64,000 bases of DNA from Candidatus Uabimicrobium amorphum (GTDB lineage: Bacteria; Planctomycetota; Uabimicrobiia; Uabimicrobiales; Uabimicrobiaceae), in NCBI RefSeq assembly GCF_009002475.1, contig NZ_AP019860.1, positions 6,462,501-6,526,500 of the forward strand. Direction: 5' to 3'. Shown here piece by piece: positions 17,921-26,504 of this stretch. The position numbers and the translations under genes are program-made. The notes below the pieces were generated by a model. That model was given only the letters and a program-made list of their open reading frames with translations, searched no databases and was not told the DNA's origin. Every line of letters begins with the position of its first letter. The first letter of the stretch is position 1.

Positions 17921-19816
17921 ATGTCCCTTAGCCCCAAAGAAATTTCTAGTTTAGTAGATGAATGTTTAAATAATTTTCTTGCTGCGGAACAGGTGAAGCT
18001 TGCCCTTGAAAAAATAGATATTCATACGGGAAGAATCGAAAGTTCAAATACAGAGAGTATTTATTTACAAAATGTCATCAAGTACCTTTGTCGTCATAAT
18101 CGCTTGGAAGAGTGGCTAAATGCTGTTGCAGATGATGGTTTTCCTTTTGCTGAGAGGTACCTTGAGTGCATAACGCAAATGTCGTCAAAAGACAAGCAAT
18201 TTGGAAGTTACCGCATCATTTCGCGCGTTGGTCAAGGAACCATTGGTAATGTGTACCTTGCGCATGATGAAAATGGTCATCGCGTTACTTTGAAGTTAAT
18301 TACCAAGGAAATCGTATCAAAGTTTAGTAATAAAGAGGAGTTATTGCAAAGATTCCAACGCGAATCCAATTATGCGATGCTTCTCAATCATCCACATATT
18401 GTGCGTACTGTTGATAGTGGCAACATAGATGGTAATCTATACATCGCGTCGGAGTATATCGTAGGTAAGTCTTTGGAAGACTTGTTAAAAGATTCATCAC
18501 CACTACCTGTAAAACAAGCCGTGACAATTATTTCTGATGTATTACTGGGACTCGAAGAAATTTCTAAAAACAATTTGGTGCATCGCAATCTAAAACCTTC
18601 TAATATACTTCTTAGCGCGGATGGTATGGCAAAAATTGTCGATCTTGGCTTATTGCGTTCCGTGTCTTCCGATGCGACTTTACTAACGCGCACCGGAAAC
18701 ATCATGGGGACTCCGGCCTACATGTCTCCGGAGCAAATCAATGCTGAAAAAGACATTGACATTCGCACCGATCTTTACTCTGTTGGGGTGATTTTTTACT
18801 TGTGTCTATGTGGAGATTTACCTTTCCAGGGAAGTAGTGCCTTGGATATTGTTGAAATGCATTTGAAGTCTCCTGTTCCTGAACCGTCTGTTTCCATTAA
18901 CAAGAAGCTTTTAGATTTTATCAGGCATCTTATGGAAAAAGATCGTTCATTAAGACCTGCTTCACCTAAAGATGCGTTAAAAATATTGGCTTCTATTCAC
19001 GAAGATCCGGAAAGTACATTTGCGATTGGTCAATTGGGTACTATTTCACGTATTCCCATATCTGTAGAAAAGCAAGCGCCGGACGCCACTTACAGCGGTA
19101 CGGGAACTATCGTAACGCAAAATGTTTTAACGCCTACGTCCACCGCTTCTCCATTGCAAAGTACCAAGCTAGTGTGTGAAGTTGAGGGTGTACAACATCG
19201 CTTGTTTGTCTATGCAAAAGATTCCTTACAAATCGGTCGCAACTCGATAGAAAAGGAACAACAAGATATATGTCTGAGACCTCTGCCAGCAAAAGGCAAC
19301 GAAGATGGAATACGTCAGATCTCTGGTAAGCATTTTAAAATCTTTGTTCAAAATGGCAGTGCTTATATTCAAGACCTGGGGAGCACAGTGGGCACTACTC
19401 TCGATGGAAGACAGCTTATTGCCAACGAAGCGGTAAAGCTACCAGCACTCAGTACGGCTGTTGTTGCCAATGTGATCCATCTCGAAATATCCGTTATCGA
19501 TAACTCACCAGCAGATACCATTGGTGAAATTGGTAGCTGTCGCTGTGAACCTAGTGTGTTTATTCGTCGTAAAAACAACACCCCACATCATTCGTATTTA
19601 TTACTCGTAGGGAAAGCCGCACTAAAGTGGGAAGACGCTAGTTTTTGCGCGATGGAAAAAGGAAGCAACGAAATACTCAATGTCAATAATACACTGTGGT
19701 TGTCTGGTAGTGTCTGCGGTGACGGTAAAGCCGAACCCATTGGTGAAGGTTACTCTTTTTCGAATCAAAATTCGCGTTTTAGTTTTGGAGTGATAAGAGC
19801 CGAGGATCAAAAATAG
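17921..19816 (+). CDS. EAD-like / protein kinase (HRN, probable pseudokinase) / FHA protein
   Basis: Residues 1-85 form an all-helical adaptor-like domain (LSPKEISSLVDE...NVIKYL...LEEWL) shared with the proteins at 19966 and 54560. It resembles the effector-associated (EAD) death-like domains of bacterial conflict systems. A kinase domain follows at about 94-350 with glycine loop VGQGTIGNVY and Lys125. The catalytic loop reads HRNLKPSN (residues 221-223), so the catalytic Asp is Asn, and DFG reads DLG. An FHA domain lies at about 415-520 (QIGRNS, QISGKHF, DLGSTVGTTLDG), and a related beta-rich tail ends the protein. ATAGGAG precedes the ATG. It is likely a phosphopeptide-binding scaffold rather than an active kinase. 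No membrane segment is seen. Confidence 0.88.
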   Translation: MSLSPKEISSLVDECLNNFLAAEQVKLALEKIDIHTGRIESSNTESIYLQNVIKYLCRHNRLEEWLNAVADDGFPFAERYLECITQMSSKDKQFGSYRIISRVGQGTIGNVYLAHDENGHRVTLKLITKEIVSKFSNKEELLQRFQRESNYAMLLNHPHIVRTVDSGNIDGNLYIASEYIVGKSLEDLLKDSSPLPVKQAVTIISDVLLGLEEISKNNLVHRNLKPSNILLSADGMAKIVDLGLLRSVSSDATLLTRTGNIMGTPAYMSPEQINAEKDIDIRTDLYSVGVIFYLCLCGDLPFQGSSALDIVEMHLKSPVPEPSVSINKKLLDFIRHLMEKDRSLRPASPKDALKILASIHEDPESTFAIGQLGTISRIPISVEKQAPDATYSGTGTIVTQNVLTPTSTASPLQSTKLVCEVEGVQHRLFVYAKDSLQIGRNSIEKEQQDICLRPLPAKGNEDGIRQISGKHFKIFVQNGSAYIQDLGSTVGTTLDGRQLIANEAVKLPALSTAVVANVIHLEISVIDNSPADTIGEIGSCRCEPSVFIRRKNNTPHHSYLLLVGKAALKWEDASFCAMEKGSNEILNVNNTLWLSGSVCGDGKAEPIGEGYSFSNQNSRFSFGVIRAEDQK

Positions 19817-19965
19817 AGTTGCTGCTTTGTATGAATAAAGTTATATAACCTATTGTCACACAAATAAATGAAAAGCTGGTTTCATAGAGCATACCTTATC
19901 AATGATTCGAAAGTTAGGACTAGCGATTTACTACAACAAAAACCAAATATTTAAGAGTGTAAATT

Positions 19966-21510
19966 ATGACAGAACAAAGATTATCTCCAAAACAAATTCA
20001 TCAATTGGTCCAAGACCTTAGTGACAATTTTGTCGAGAAAGATGAAGTAAAAAATGCGTTAATGGGAATAGATATCAACGAAGGCGCGATTAGCGATTCA
20101 CCCAATGCCAAAATGTACTACACAAATGTCATCAAATATCTTGTCGGACGACAAAAAGTTGCGGAGTTTTTAGCGCAACTGAGTGAACACGCTTTTGTGA
20201 CACCGTGGTGGGACACTTTGGGCGTTCCTCCCGTGGCCCCCAAACCAAAACCAGTGAAAAAAACACCACAGAAACCGGCACCTGATACAAAATCAGAGAC
20301 GGTAAATTCTATATCGCAAGCAACAGAAGAAAATACAAGCTATTTATCTCGATTTTCTGGTCGCGCACGTGCCTTTATCGCTGTTGGTTCAATTTTATTG
20401 GTTGGTTATATGAGTTATTTGCTATACCCTAGCACTGCAGGTGTTGGGATTCCTCAAAAAACGATACTTTCGCATCTAAGAGGACAAACTCTCTTTAGCC
20501 AACCAACCGCGGAGAAAATGTCAAATGAAGATTGGAAAAAAGTCCTTACCGAAAAAGGCATTAGCGGCATCGAAAAATTCAAGGTAGTGAATTTAACCAA
20601 AAAAGAGAAGCTACTCATTTGTACCCTAAGTGACAAAAGCAAAATTGCATTCCATGCCGTACAGCGTAAAAACGGACATTTCCATGTATATCGCAAAGTC
20701 CCGGGAGAACATCGCGCCTTGCTGATTGCGATTAACAATTATAAATACTGGAATAAACTCAAAACTCCGCAAAAAGATGTAGCGGAGCTTAAAAAGGTTC
20801 TAGAAGAGAAATATAACTTCACACAAATTGACGTGTTGACAGACAGCGATCCGCAAAAATACACGGTGACGCAAAAAGCAATTATCAAAAGCCTAGAAAA
20901 GCTGAAAAATACCGTCAACATCGATGACTCAGTTTTAATTTATTATGCCGGGCATGGGGCATATGAAAAAAATGGTGATAATTCTTATTGGGTCCCACAG
21001 GACGTTACACAAGATGCTAGTTATCGCGTGGAATGTGTTCAAGACATTATCATTCGCGATCTTCTCTCGGAAATCGCACAAAATTGCAAACATTTACTTT
21101 TATTGTCGGACAGTTGTTATAGCGGACAACTGATTCGTGCCACACGCGCCGGAGGTGGTGGAATAGCGCGTCAAGTTTTGGGAAAAGAATCAGAAGCGCA
21201 GTTACGTATCGATCAATATGTGGTTGAAAATGACCGCAAAAAAAGCTGTCAAATCTTGACATCGGGAAACGTACAACAAGTGAGCGATAATTACAACAAT
21301 AGCGGGCACTCACCGTTTGCATTTTTCCTACTAAAGAGACTACGCGCAAATAAACTACGTCACTACGACGCTTCACAGTTGGCTTTGGAGCTTAGAAAAG
21401 ACGTGATACAAGCCAGCAAACAAAGCCCACAATTCGGTCGACTAAAGGGAATTGCAGAAAATGATGGCGAATTCTTTTTTGAATTGGATATTTCTCTCTT
21501 GAGTAAATAG
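19966..21510 (+). CDS. EAD-like / TM / caspase-fold (C14) protease
   Basis: The 514-residue protein has three parts. Residues 1-85 are the EAD-like helical domain (LSPKQIHQLVQDLSDNF...NVIKYLVGR). A Pro/Lys linker and a membrane helix at about 135-155 follow. The caspase-like domain begins near 245 with RALLIAINNYKYW. The catalytic pair is visible: His330 in YYAGHG and Cys384 in LLLSDSCYSG. Just before the protease domain is a segment of about 85 residues (SNEDWKKVLTEKGISGIEKF...HVYRKVPGEH) that is also present in the exported caspase at 26505. Topology puts the adaptor and the protease on opposite sides of the membrane if the single helix is real. Substrate unknown; metacaspase-like specificity would be for basic residues. 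Confidence 0.9.
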   Translation: MTEQRLSPKQIHQLVQDLSDNFVEKDEVKNALMGIDINEGAISDSPNAKMYYTNVIKYLVGRQKVAEFLAQLSEHAFVTPWWDTLGVPPVAPKPKPVKKTPQKPAPDTKSETVNSISQATEENTSYLSRFSGRARAFIAVGSILLVGYMSYLLYPSTAGVGIPQKTILSHLRGQTLFSQPTAEKMSNEDWKKVLTEKGISGIEKFKVVNLTKKEKLLICTLSDKSKIAFHAVQRKNGHFHVYRKVPGEHRALLIAINNYKYWNKLKTPQKDVAELKKVLEEKYNFTQIDVLTDSDPQKYTVTQKAIIKSLEKLKNTVNIDDSVLIYYAGHGAYEKNGDNSYWVPQDVTQDASYRVECVQDIIIRDLLSEIAQNCKHLLLLSDSCYSGQLIRATRAGGGGIARQVLGKESEAQLRIDQYVVENDRKKSCQILTSGNVQQVSDNYNNSGHSPFAFFLLKRLRANKLRHYDASQLALELRKDVIQASKQSPQFGRLKGIAENDGEFFFELDISLLSK

Positions 21511-21635
21511 GTTGGTGGCGAAGCTTCACATGTGCCCTTGAAACCACAGAAATAAAAAAGTAAACAAAAGTAAAACCGATGTGGCGAAAGGGCATAACTT
21601 TTTTTGAAAACCTCAATTTAAATCGGGAAGCGATT

Positions 21636-23594
21636 ATGGATAATGATACTTTCCGCTCGTTATGGTCAAAAATCCTCGAGCAAGATAGTTTACACAAAGG
21701 CTCTACAAAGAATAATTACAAATCCGAAGAAATGACATTTTCTCACGATATTACCGCATCTCCGCAACAACAAACCTTTTCGGGGGATGGTACACTGTCC
21801 CCGAATAGCCCATCGTCAGCAACTCCTGATACATATGACAACACATTTTCTGGGGATTCCACGGTTTCTTCGCAGGACAAAGATTCTCCCCGCGAGACGT
21901 TTTCCGAAAATGCAACGCTAAATTCCGAAGATATAGAAAAAAAAGTGACTTTTTCTGCGACAGAAACCACGGCAGGGAAAAATGAATCACAAGTCCAAGT
22001 AGAATTTAATGCCACGCAAGACTACCAGAACTACCAAGAAATCAACCGCGGTGGTATGGGTATTATTTATAAAGCGGAACAGACAAAATTAAAACGTGAA
22101 ATCGCCATAAAAAAGACGTTGCCAGATGCGGATCGAGGTAAATTTCTCGCCGAATCTTTGGTCACCGCGTACCTCGAGCACCCCAACATTGTTCCTGTAC
22201 ACGAAATAGATCACGATCAGCGTAATGAAGTTCTTTTAGCGATGAAGCTTGTTAGGGGTACTTCATGGAAAGATCTTCTTTATCCAAAAACGCCGGAACA
22301 CAAAGACAAAGCCAAAGAGTACGATTTAGTAAAGCACCTACAAATACTAATAAATGTATGTAATGCGATAGAATATTCTCACAGCAAAGGAATTGTTCAT
22401 TGCGATCTAAAGCCGGACAATATCATGATCGGAGATTTTGGTGAAGTTTTGGTGATGGATTGGGGAATTGCCGTTGATGTGAGAGAAAATCCTGACCAAA
22501 AGCGCACCGTGCATAAAAATGAAATTACGACTCCTTTGGGAACTCCGTGTTACATGTCCCCTGAACTAGCCGAAGGGCGCGGCAAAGACATATCGTATGC
22601 CACAGATGTCTATCTTCTTGGTGGAATTTTGTGTGAAATATTACGTCGCAAACCACCGCATACGGGGAAAAGTTTGTGGTTAGTTCTACTAAACGCCAAA
22701 AAGAGCAGACCCGTTTCTTTTTTCTCGGCGAGTATTCCGGCGGAATTGCAACAAGTGTGTCACAAAGCGATGTCCAAAGAAATTCAAGAGCGTTATCGCA
22801 GTGTTTTCGATTTTAAAAATGCCATTGCCGATTTTCTAAACCATCAAGAAAGTATCGCGATCTCCGATAAAGCACAAAAACTTTTGGTCGAAAATCAAAA
22901 TTGGATAAAAGAGTGGAATAATCTGGATGAAATAGAAAAAAGAGTTCAAACGCCATTGCTATATGAAAATTTTATCAAAGCAACTTTTGGTTTTGAGCAA
23001 GCACGAGAATTATGGGATAAGAACCTAACAGCTAGGCGCTATGAACTAAAAAGTCGTTTGGATCATGCGAAGTTTGCTCTAAAAAATGGAGATTTACAAC
23101 GCGTCGCCTTCCAAATGGATTTTATAAAAATGAGTGAAGATGAAGTTGGCCGTGACTATGTTGTCAATGAACTCGAGACAATAAAGGAAAAATGGCTGCT
23201 AGAAAAAGAACAAAAAAGGCGTGTAAAAAAATTAAAACAATCGATTAAGGCAATATTATATCTGATGTTTTCGTTTGCCCTACTCTTCCAGTTGCCCGCA
23301 GAATTGCAATACAGAAATGTGGTATTTACTACCATAGTTATTTTTCTCGCAATTGTACCTTTGATAACGATCATCCCCAAAAAATCGACGGATGAAGTAA
23401 AGAGATCCATTTATCTAACAAAAAGGGCGCATTTATTTGTTGTAATATTAGTGTATCCCATTGTAATATTTACGTTTATCAATCTGTCTCTGGAACATAA
23501 AATGGGAATTTTTCCCTTCTTGCTCGGGGTGGTGTATATTGTTTGGATTTATCGATTTTTTTTACCCAAAAAAAATAAACTGACTACGAACTAA
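21636..23594 (+). CDS. SLW-tagged transmembrane Ser/Thr kinase
   Basis: The tag MDNDTFRSLWSKILEQD fixes the start at the ATG at 21636, 6 bases after GGGAAG; an in-frame upstream ATG at 21579 would add 19 residues foreign to the family. Five TFS repeats follow (TFSHDIT, TFSGDGT, TFSGDST, TFSENAT, TFSATET). The kinase domain is at about 130-400 (NRGGMGIIY, AIKK, HCDLKPDNIMIG, VMDWG). A helical TPR-like segment and three or four membrane helices near the C-terminus (about 540-640) complete it. It is the plus-strand counterpart of the 9.4-17.6 kb kinases and lies 125 bases after the EAD-like caspase gene. Confidence 0.9.
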   Translation: MDNDTFRSLWSKILEQDSLHKGSTKNNYKSEEMTFSHDITASPQQQTFSGDGTLSPNSPSSATPDTYDNTFSGDSTVSSQDKDSPRETFSENATLNSEDIEKKVTFSATETTAGKNESQVQVEFNATQDYQNYQEINRGGMGIIYKAEQTKLKREIAIKKTLPDADRGKFLAESLVTAYLEHPNIVPVHEIDHDQRNEVLLAMKLVRGTSWKDLLYPKTPEHKDKAKEYDLVKHLQILINVCNAIEYSHSKGIVHCDLKPDNIMIGDFGEVLVMDWGIAVDVRENPDQKRTVHKNEITTPLGTPCYMSPELAEGRGKDISYATDVYLLGGILCEILRRKPPHTGKSLWLVLLNAKKSRPVSFFSASIPAELQQVCHKAMSKEIQERYRSVFDFKNAIADFLNHQESIAISDKAQKLLVENQNWIKEWNNLDEIEKRVQTPLLYENFIKATFGFEQARELWDKNLTARRYELKSRLDHAKFALKNGDLQRVAFQMDFIKMSEDEVGRDYVVNELETIKEKWLLEKEQKRRVKKLKQSIKAILYLMFSFALLFQLPAELQYRNVVFTTIVIFLAIVPLITIIPKKSTDEVKRSIYLTKRAHLFVVILVYPIVIFTFINLSLEHKMGIFPFLLGVVYIVWIYRFFLPKKNKLTTN

Positions 23595-24050
23595 AATTGT
23601 TCCCCAGTTTTAAATAGACATTTCACTCTAATGGACGTGTTGTATAAAGAAAAAATAAAACCACAGAGGTCACAGAGAAATTTTTTTCAAAAAAACTACA
23701 AAGAACTGTAGGTTAATTTAATATTTGAGTTTATTTAGGGTGTGCCATCAATTAGCTAAACGCGCCAAATTTAGTGAAAATATACACCTAGTGTTCCCTG
23801 GAACTAGAAAGCTCCCTCAGGGTGTCATCCCTTATTTGATAAGGGATTCAGGCGTTTTCAAGTCAACTTTGCATTGCTGGATTCCTGCGTTCGCAGGAAT
23901 GACACCTTGTGGAAAGTTCCGTCCCAATAAAACTGAAGCCAGCTTCAGCAGGATGACACAGTAAAGGAAATATTCTTTAATTGATGCAGCTCATAATGTT
24001 GTAAAGAAAATGTTTCTATTGTTTTTTATCATTTTTCTCTGTGACCTCTG

Positions 24051-25477
24051 CAGAAGTTTCCGTAGTAGTCGGATAAGTAGGAGTTACCTAACAGAAGAAA
24101 GGGGAGAGTACTGCAACCGTTTTAATTTAAATGATTTAGAATCAAGAAAATAATGATCTCGAATATAACGAGAAAGTTTAGTAAGAGTAAATTTAGTATT
24201 TTTGATATTCCAACGCAAAGAAGGAGAAAGAGCAGCAACTTTCAAAGAAAGACGAGCAAAAATAAAACGTAAAGAACTGATGGCAAAAGAAGCATTTTGT
24301 GCGACATGATAAGTTCCATGATAAGAAGCAATGGCAAGAACATGCTTAAAGTCGCGAAACATGTTTTCGATCTTCCATCTAACAGAATGCTCTTGATGTA
24401 TAACATTAGAGTTAACATTGGGGTTAGAAGAGAGAAAAACAGAATATTTAAGCCGACGAGTAAATGGGCAAAAGTAGGGTTTAATTAACAGAGCAATATC
24501 GCCGAGAATGTTATGCGATGCATTTAAACGATAGTACAAACCGATCGAATGACTATGCTTCGGAGGCTTAGGAATACAACCATTCTTAAGTTCTAAAACA
24601 TGAGTATCAACAGAATCGATATTAACAACCCACGAAGACTTTAATGCTCCATAGAATTCAAGACCAAGTTGCTTTGCTAGTTTCATAACTTCAATGATGG
24701 AGTATTCCGAGTCGGTAACCATGCGCACCCCATCAAGAGTAAGACCGTTGGCATGTACATAATTATTTAATTCTAAAAGCATCTGTTTTATTTGCACTTT
24801 TGGACTTACATGATTAGGGTGCTGTTTCGATGTAATAAAAGTGGGGGCTAAAGGAAAAATGAATTTATCTTTTCCTACGCATACAGCAAAAAATAACAAT
24901 TTTTGCGCATGCATGTAGCACCTATCTGTTGGATTGTACACGTTAAATGTATATGCCATTTTTCTTCCCCAGCGTTTTATTATCGTGCTGTCTAAAATTA
25001 GTCTTATTTTCCAACGACTCTTTGACGATTTCTCTTTTTTGCTTCTGTATTTTTTTAAGAACGTTACTAATAGCCCAAAGCTTATTTCTTTGATTAGTTG
25101 CCACCAATCGACATCTTTGTCTTTCAAAAGATCATAATATTTGTTTTTGTTCTTTTGTAACGTTTGTGAAATATCATTAATACTATCAAATTGAAATATT
25201 GGATAAAGTATCAGTTCATTTAGAGTTTCTTTTACTCTCGTACCATATCTTTCTTCCAATTTTTTATACTCTTCACTCTTGTACCACGGATATATTTCTT
25301 GTACTCTATCTATCAGGGGAATTCCTGTTTCCATTTTTATATCCTTAAAAAGGAAACTAATTTTTGAATTTTTGAATTTTGAATTCCCCTAATTATATTA
25401 AATTAAAACAGTTGCATCACTCTCCTTTCTTCTTTCTTCTGTTAATTCTAATCTTTAGCTAATTACTGAAACTCCTG
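24051..25477 (-). mobile_element. IS4-like insertion sequence, copy 1 (1427 bp)
   Basis: The ends are imperfect inverted repeats: CAGAAGTTTCCGTA at the left and CAGGAGTTTCAGTA (reverse strand) at the right, 12 of 14 matching. The element is flanked on both sides by CTCTG, a 5-bp target duplication (24046-24050 and 25478-25482). The sequence from 24051 to 25477 appears identical to 31911-33337. One transposase gene fills it. Confidence 0.92.
24084..25334 (-). CDS. IS4-like DDE transposase, copy 1
   Basis: The 416-residue protein catalyses transposition of the surrounding element. Candidate DDE residues are Asp in LILDSTIIKRWG, Asp in MVTDSEYS and Glu in WKIENMFRDFKH, with the spacing expected of IS4-type transposases. 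AAGGAT precedes the ATG. The protein is identical to the second copy at 31944-33194 and has no frameshift, so it may still be active. Confidence 0.92.
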   Translation of the reverse strand: METGIPLIDRVQEIYPWYKSEEYKKLEERYGTRVKETLNELILYPIFQFDSINDISQTLQKNKNKYYDLLKDKDVDWWQLIKEISFGLLVTFLKKYRSKKEKSSKSRWKIRLILDSTIIKRWGRKMAYTFNVYNPTDRCYMHAQKLLFFAVCVGKDKFIFPLAPTFITSKQHPNHVSPKVQIKQMLLELNNYVHANGLTLDGVRMVTDSEYSIIEVMKLAKQLGLEFYGALKSSWVVNIDSVDTHVLELKNGCIPKPPKHSHSIGLYYRLNASHNILGDIALLIKPYFCPFTRRLKYSVFLSSNPNVNSNVIHQEHSVRWKIENMFRDFKHVLAIASYHGTYHVAQNASFAISSLRFIFARLSLKVAALSPSLRWNIKNTKFTLTKLSRYIRDHYFLDSKSFKLKRLQYSPLSSVR

Positions 25478-25546
25478 CTCTGTGGTTTTATGGCAACCAA
25501 AAGCGTCAGAATGAGATATTTCAATTTTTGTATGATGGAGTACAAA

Positions 25547-26500
25547 ATGCAGGAAAAAATTAAGTTAGAATCGATAGAGAAAATGCAACTACAACCTTCC
25601 CTTCAAAACATCTGCGTTATCTGTACCAAGGAAATTTCCTTACAAGAAGAAATTGCAAAAGATCTATGCTTAGAGTGCCAAAAAAAACAAGTTTGGAAAC
25701 ACCATCTAGCTAAATATTTAAAAAATCTAGCACTATATTTTCTAGCCGGCTGCATATTTGTCATTGTATTTTGGTTGGGAGTTGTGTACCGCTTCCCAGA
25801 TTTTATCGGAATTATTGCTTTGTTTCTTTTCGTCGGATGTGTGTACCTTTTTTTTGAGGAATTCAGAACTGGATTTGCTGATCTTAAAAAAGATGCTTAT
25901 TTAACAGAGTACTTTCCCTCTTCTCGTGGTCTTAAAGTCGTCTATAAGGAATATTTAGGCTTTCATTTCGATTCTGACTACGATTTCGGTCTACGACTTC
26001 ATTTTCAAAATGAAGTCACAAAAAACTGGGTAAATGAAAGGTTGAAGTTATTAAAATGTCCCACATGTCTAAAGTCTGATTTTACTGTCGATGTAAGAAC
26101 CAATGTTCATTCTTATACTGATATACCTGAATCGGAAAGATACGAAACCGAATATGCCATCATGTGCTCACATAAGTGTGGGGCGGCACTGGTTCTAGAT
26201 GACATTTCCGATCTCGATCAACATATTAAAAACAAGGATGTTTCTCTTGTAAAAACCAATGAACAGTGGGAAGAAGAACTACGGTCTCAATATCAAAACC
26301 TTGGAAAATACCAAAAATTTATGGCTGAAGGCAAAAAGATAGGTGAGTTTAGAATCAATAGCACAGCAATGTACAAGGCCACAATTTTTTATCTCAGAGC
26401 ATGGAAAAATAATCCTCAAGATAAAAGCGCCGAAGCAGCGATACAACAATGTTTCAATAGGCACCAAAAATATCAATCGGTAAGAGACGAAGAGGGGTAG
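25547..26500 (+). CDS. Zinc-ribbon protein with two membrane helices
   Basis: The N-terminus carries ICVICTK...LCLEC, a CxxC-CxxC zinc ribbon. Two membrane helices follow (about 55-100), then a soluble region with a second metal-like set, LKCPTCLK and CSHKCGAA, and a helical C-terminus rich in Gln and Lys. I choose the ATG at 25547, because GGAG lies 7 bases upstream. Longer starts at 25490 would translate sequence from the dispersed repeat. The stop is 4 bases before the exported caspase gene, and the stop codon overlaps that gene's ribosome binding site, so the two are co-expressed. Function unknown. Confidence 0.75.
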   Translation: MQEKIKLESIEKMQLQPSLQNICVICTKEISLQEEIAKDLCLECQKKQVWKHHLAKYLKNLALYFLAGCIFVIVFWLGVVYRFPDFIGIIALFLFVGCVYLFFEEFRTGFADLKKDAYLTEYFPSSRGLKVVYKEYLGFHFDSDYDFGLRLHFQNEVTKNWVNERLKLLKCPTCLKSDFTVDVRTNVHSYTDIPESERYETEYAIMCSHKCGAALVLDDISDLDQHIKNKDVSLVKTNEQWEEELRSQYQNLGKYQKFMAEGKKIGEFRINSTAMYKATIFYLRAWKNNPQDKSAEAAIQQCFNRHQKYQSVRDEEG

Positions 26501-26504
26501 ATAA

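Larger units (their letters stand above)
23628..25509. repeat. Dispersed palindromic element interrupted by insertion sequence copy 1
   Basis: The left half begins near CTAATGGACGTGT and carries AAAACCACAGAGGTCACAGA. The right half carries CTCTGTGACCTCTG and, after the insertion, CTCTGTGGTTTTATG...ACCAAAAGCGTCAG. These halves are inverted copies of each other. Between 23720 and 23960 there are extra palindromes (GGTGTCATCCCTTATTTGAT and GGATTCCTGCGTTCGCAGGA), typical of dispersed REP-like DNA. The insertion sequence sits in the right-hand CTCTG. Confidence 0.7.

Noticed and set aside
23725..23964. 79-codon open frame
   Set aside because: It is made of dispersed palindromic repeats (GGATTCCTGCGTTCGCAGGA and similar) and has no protein-like features.
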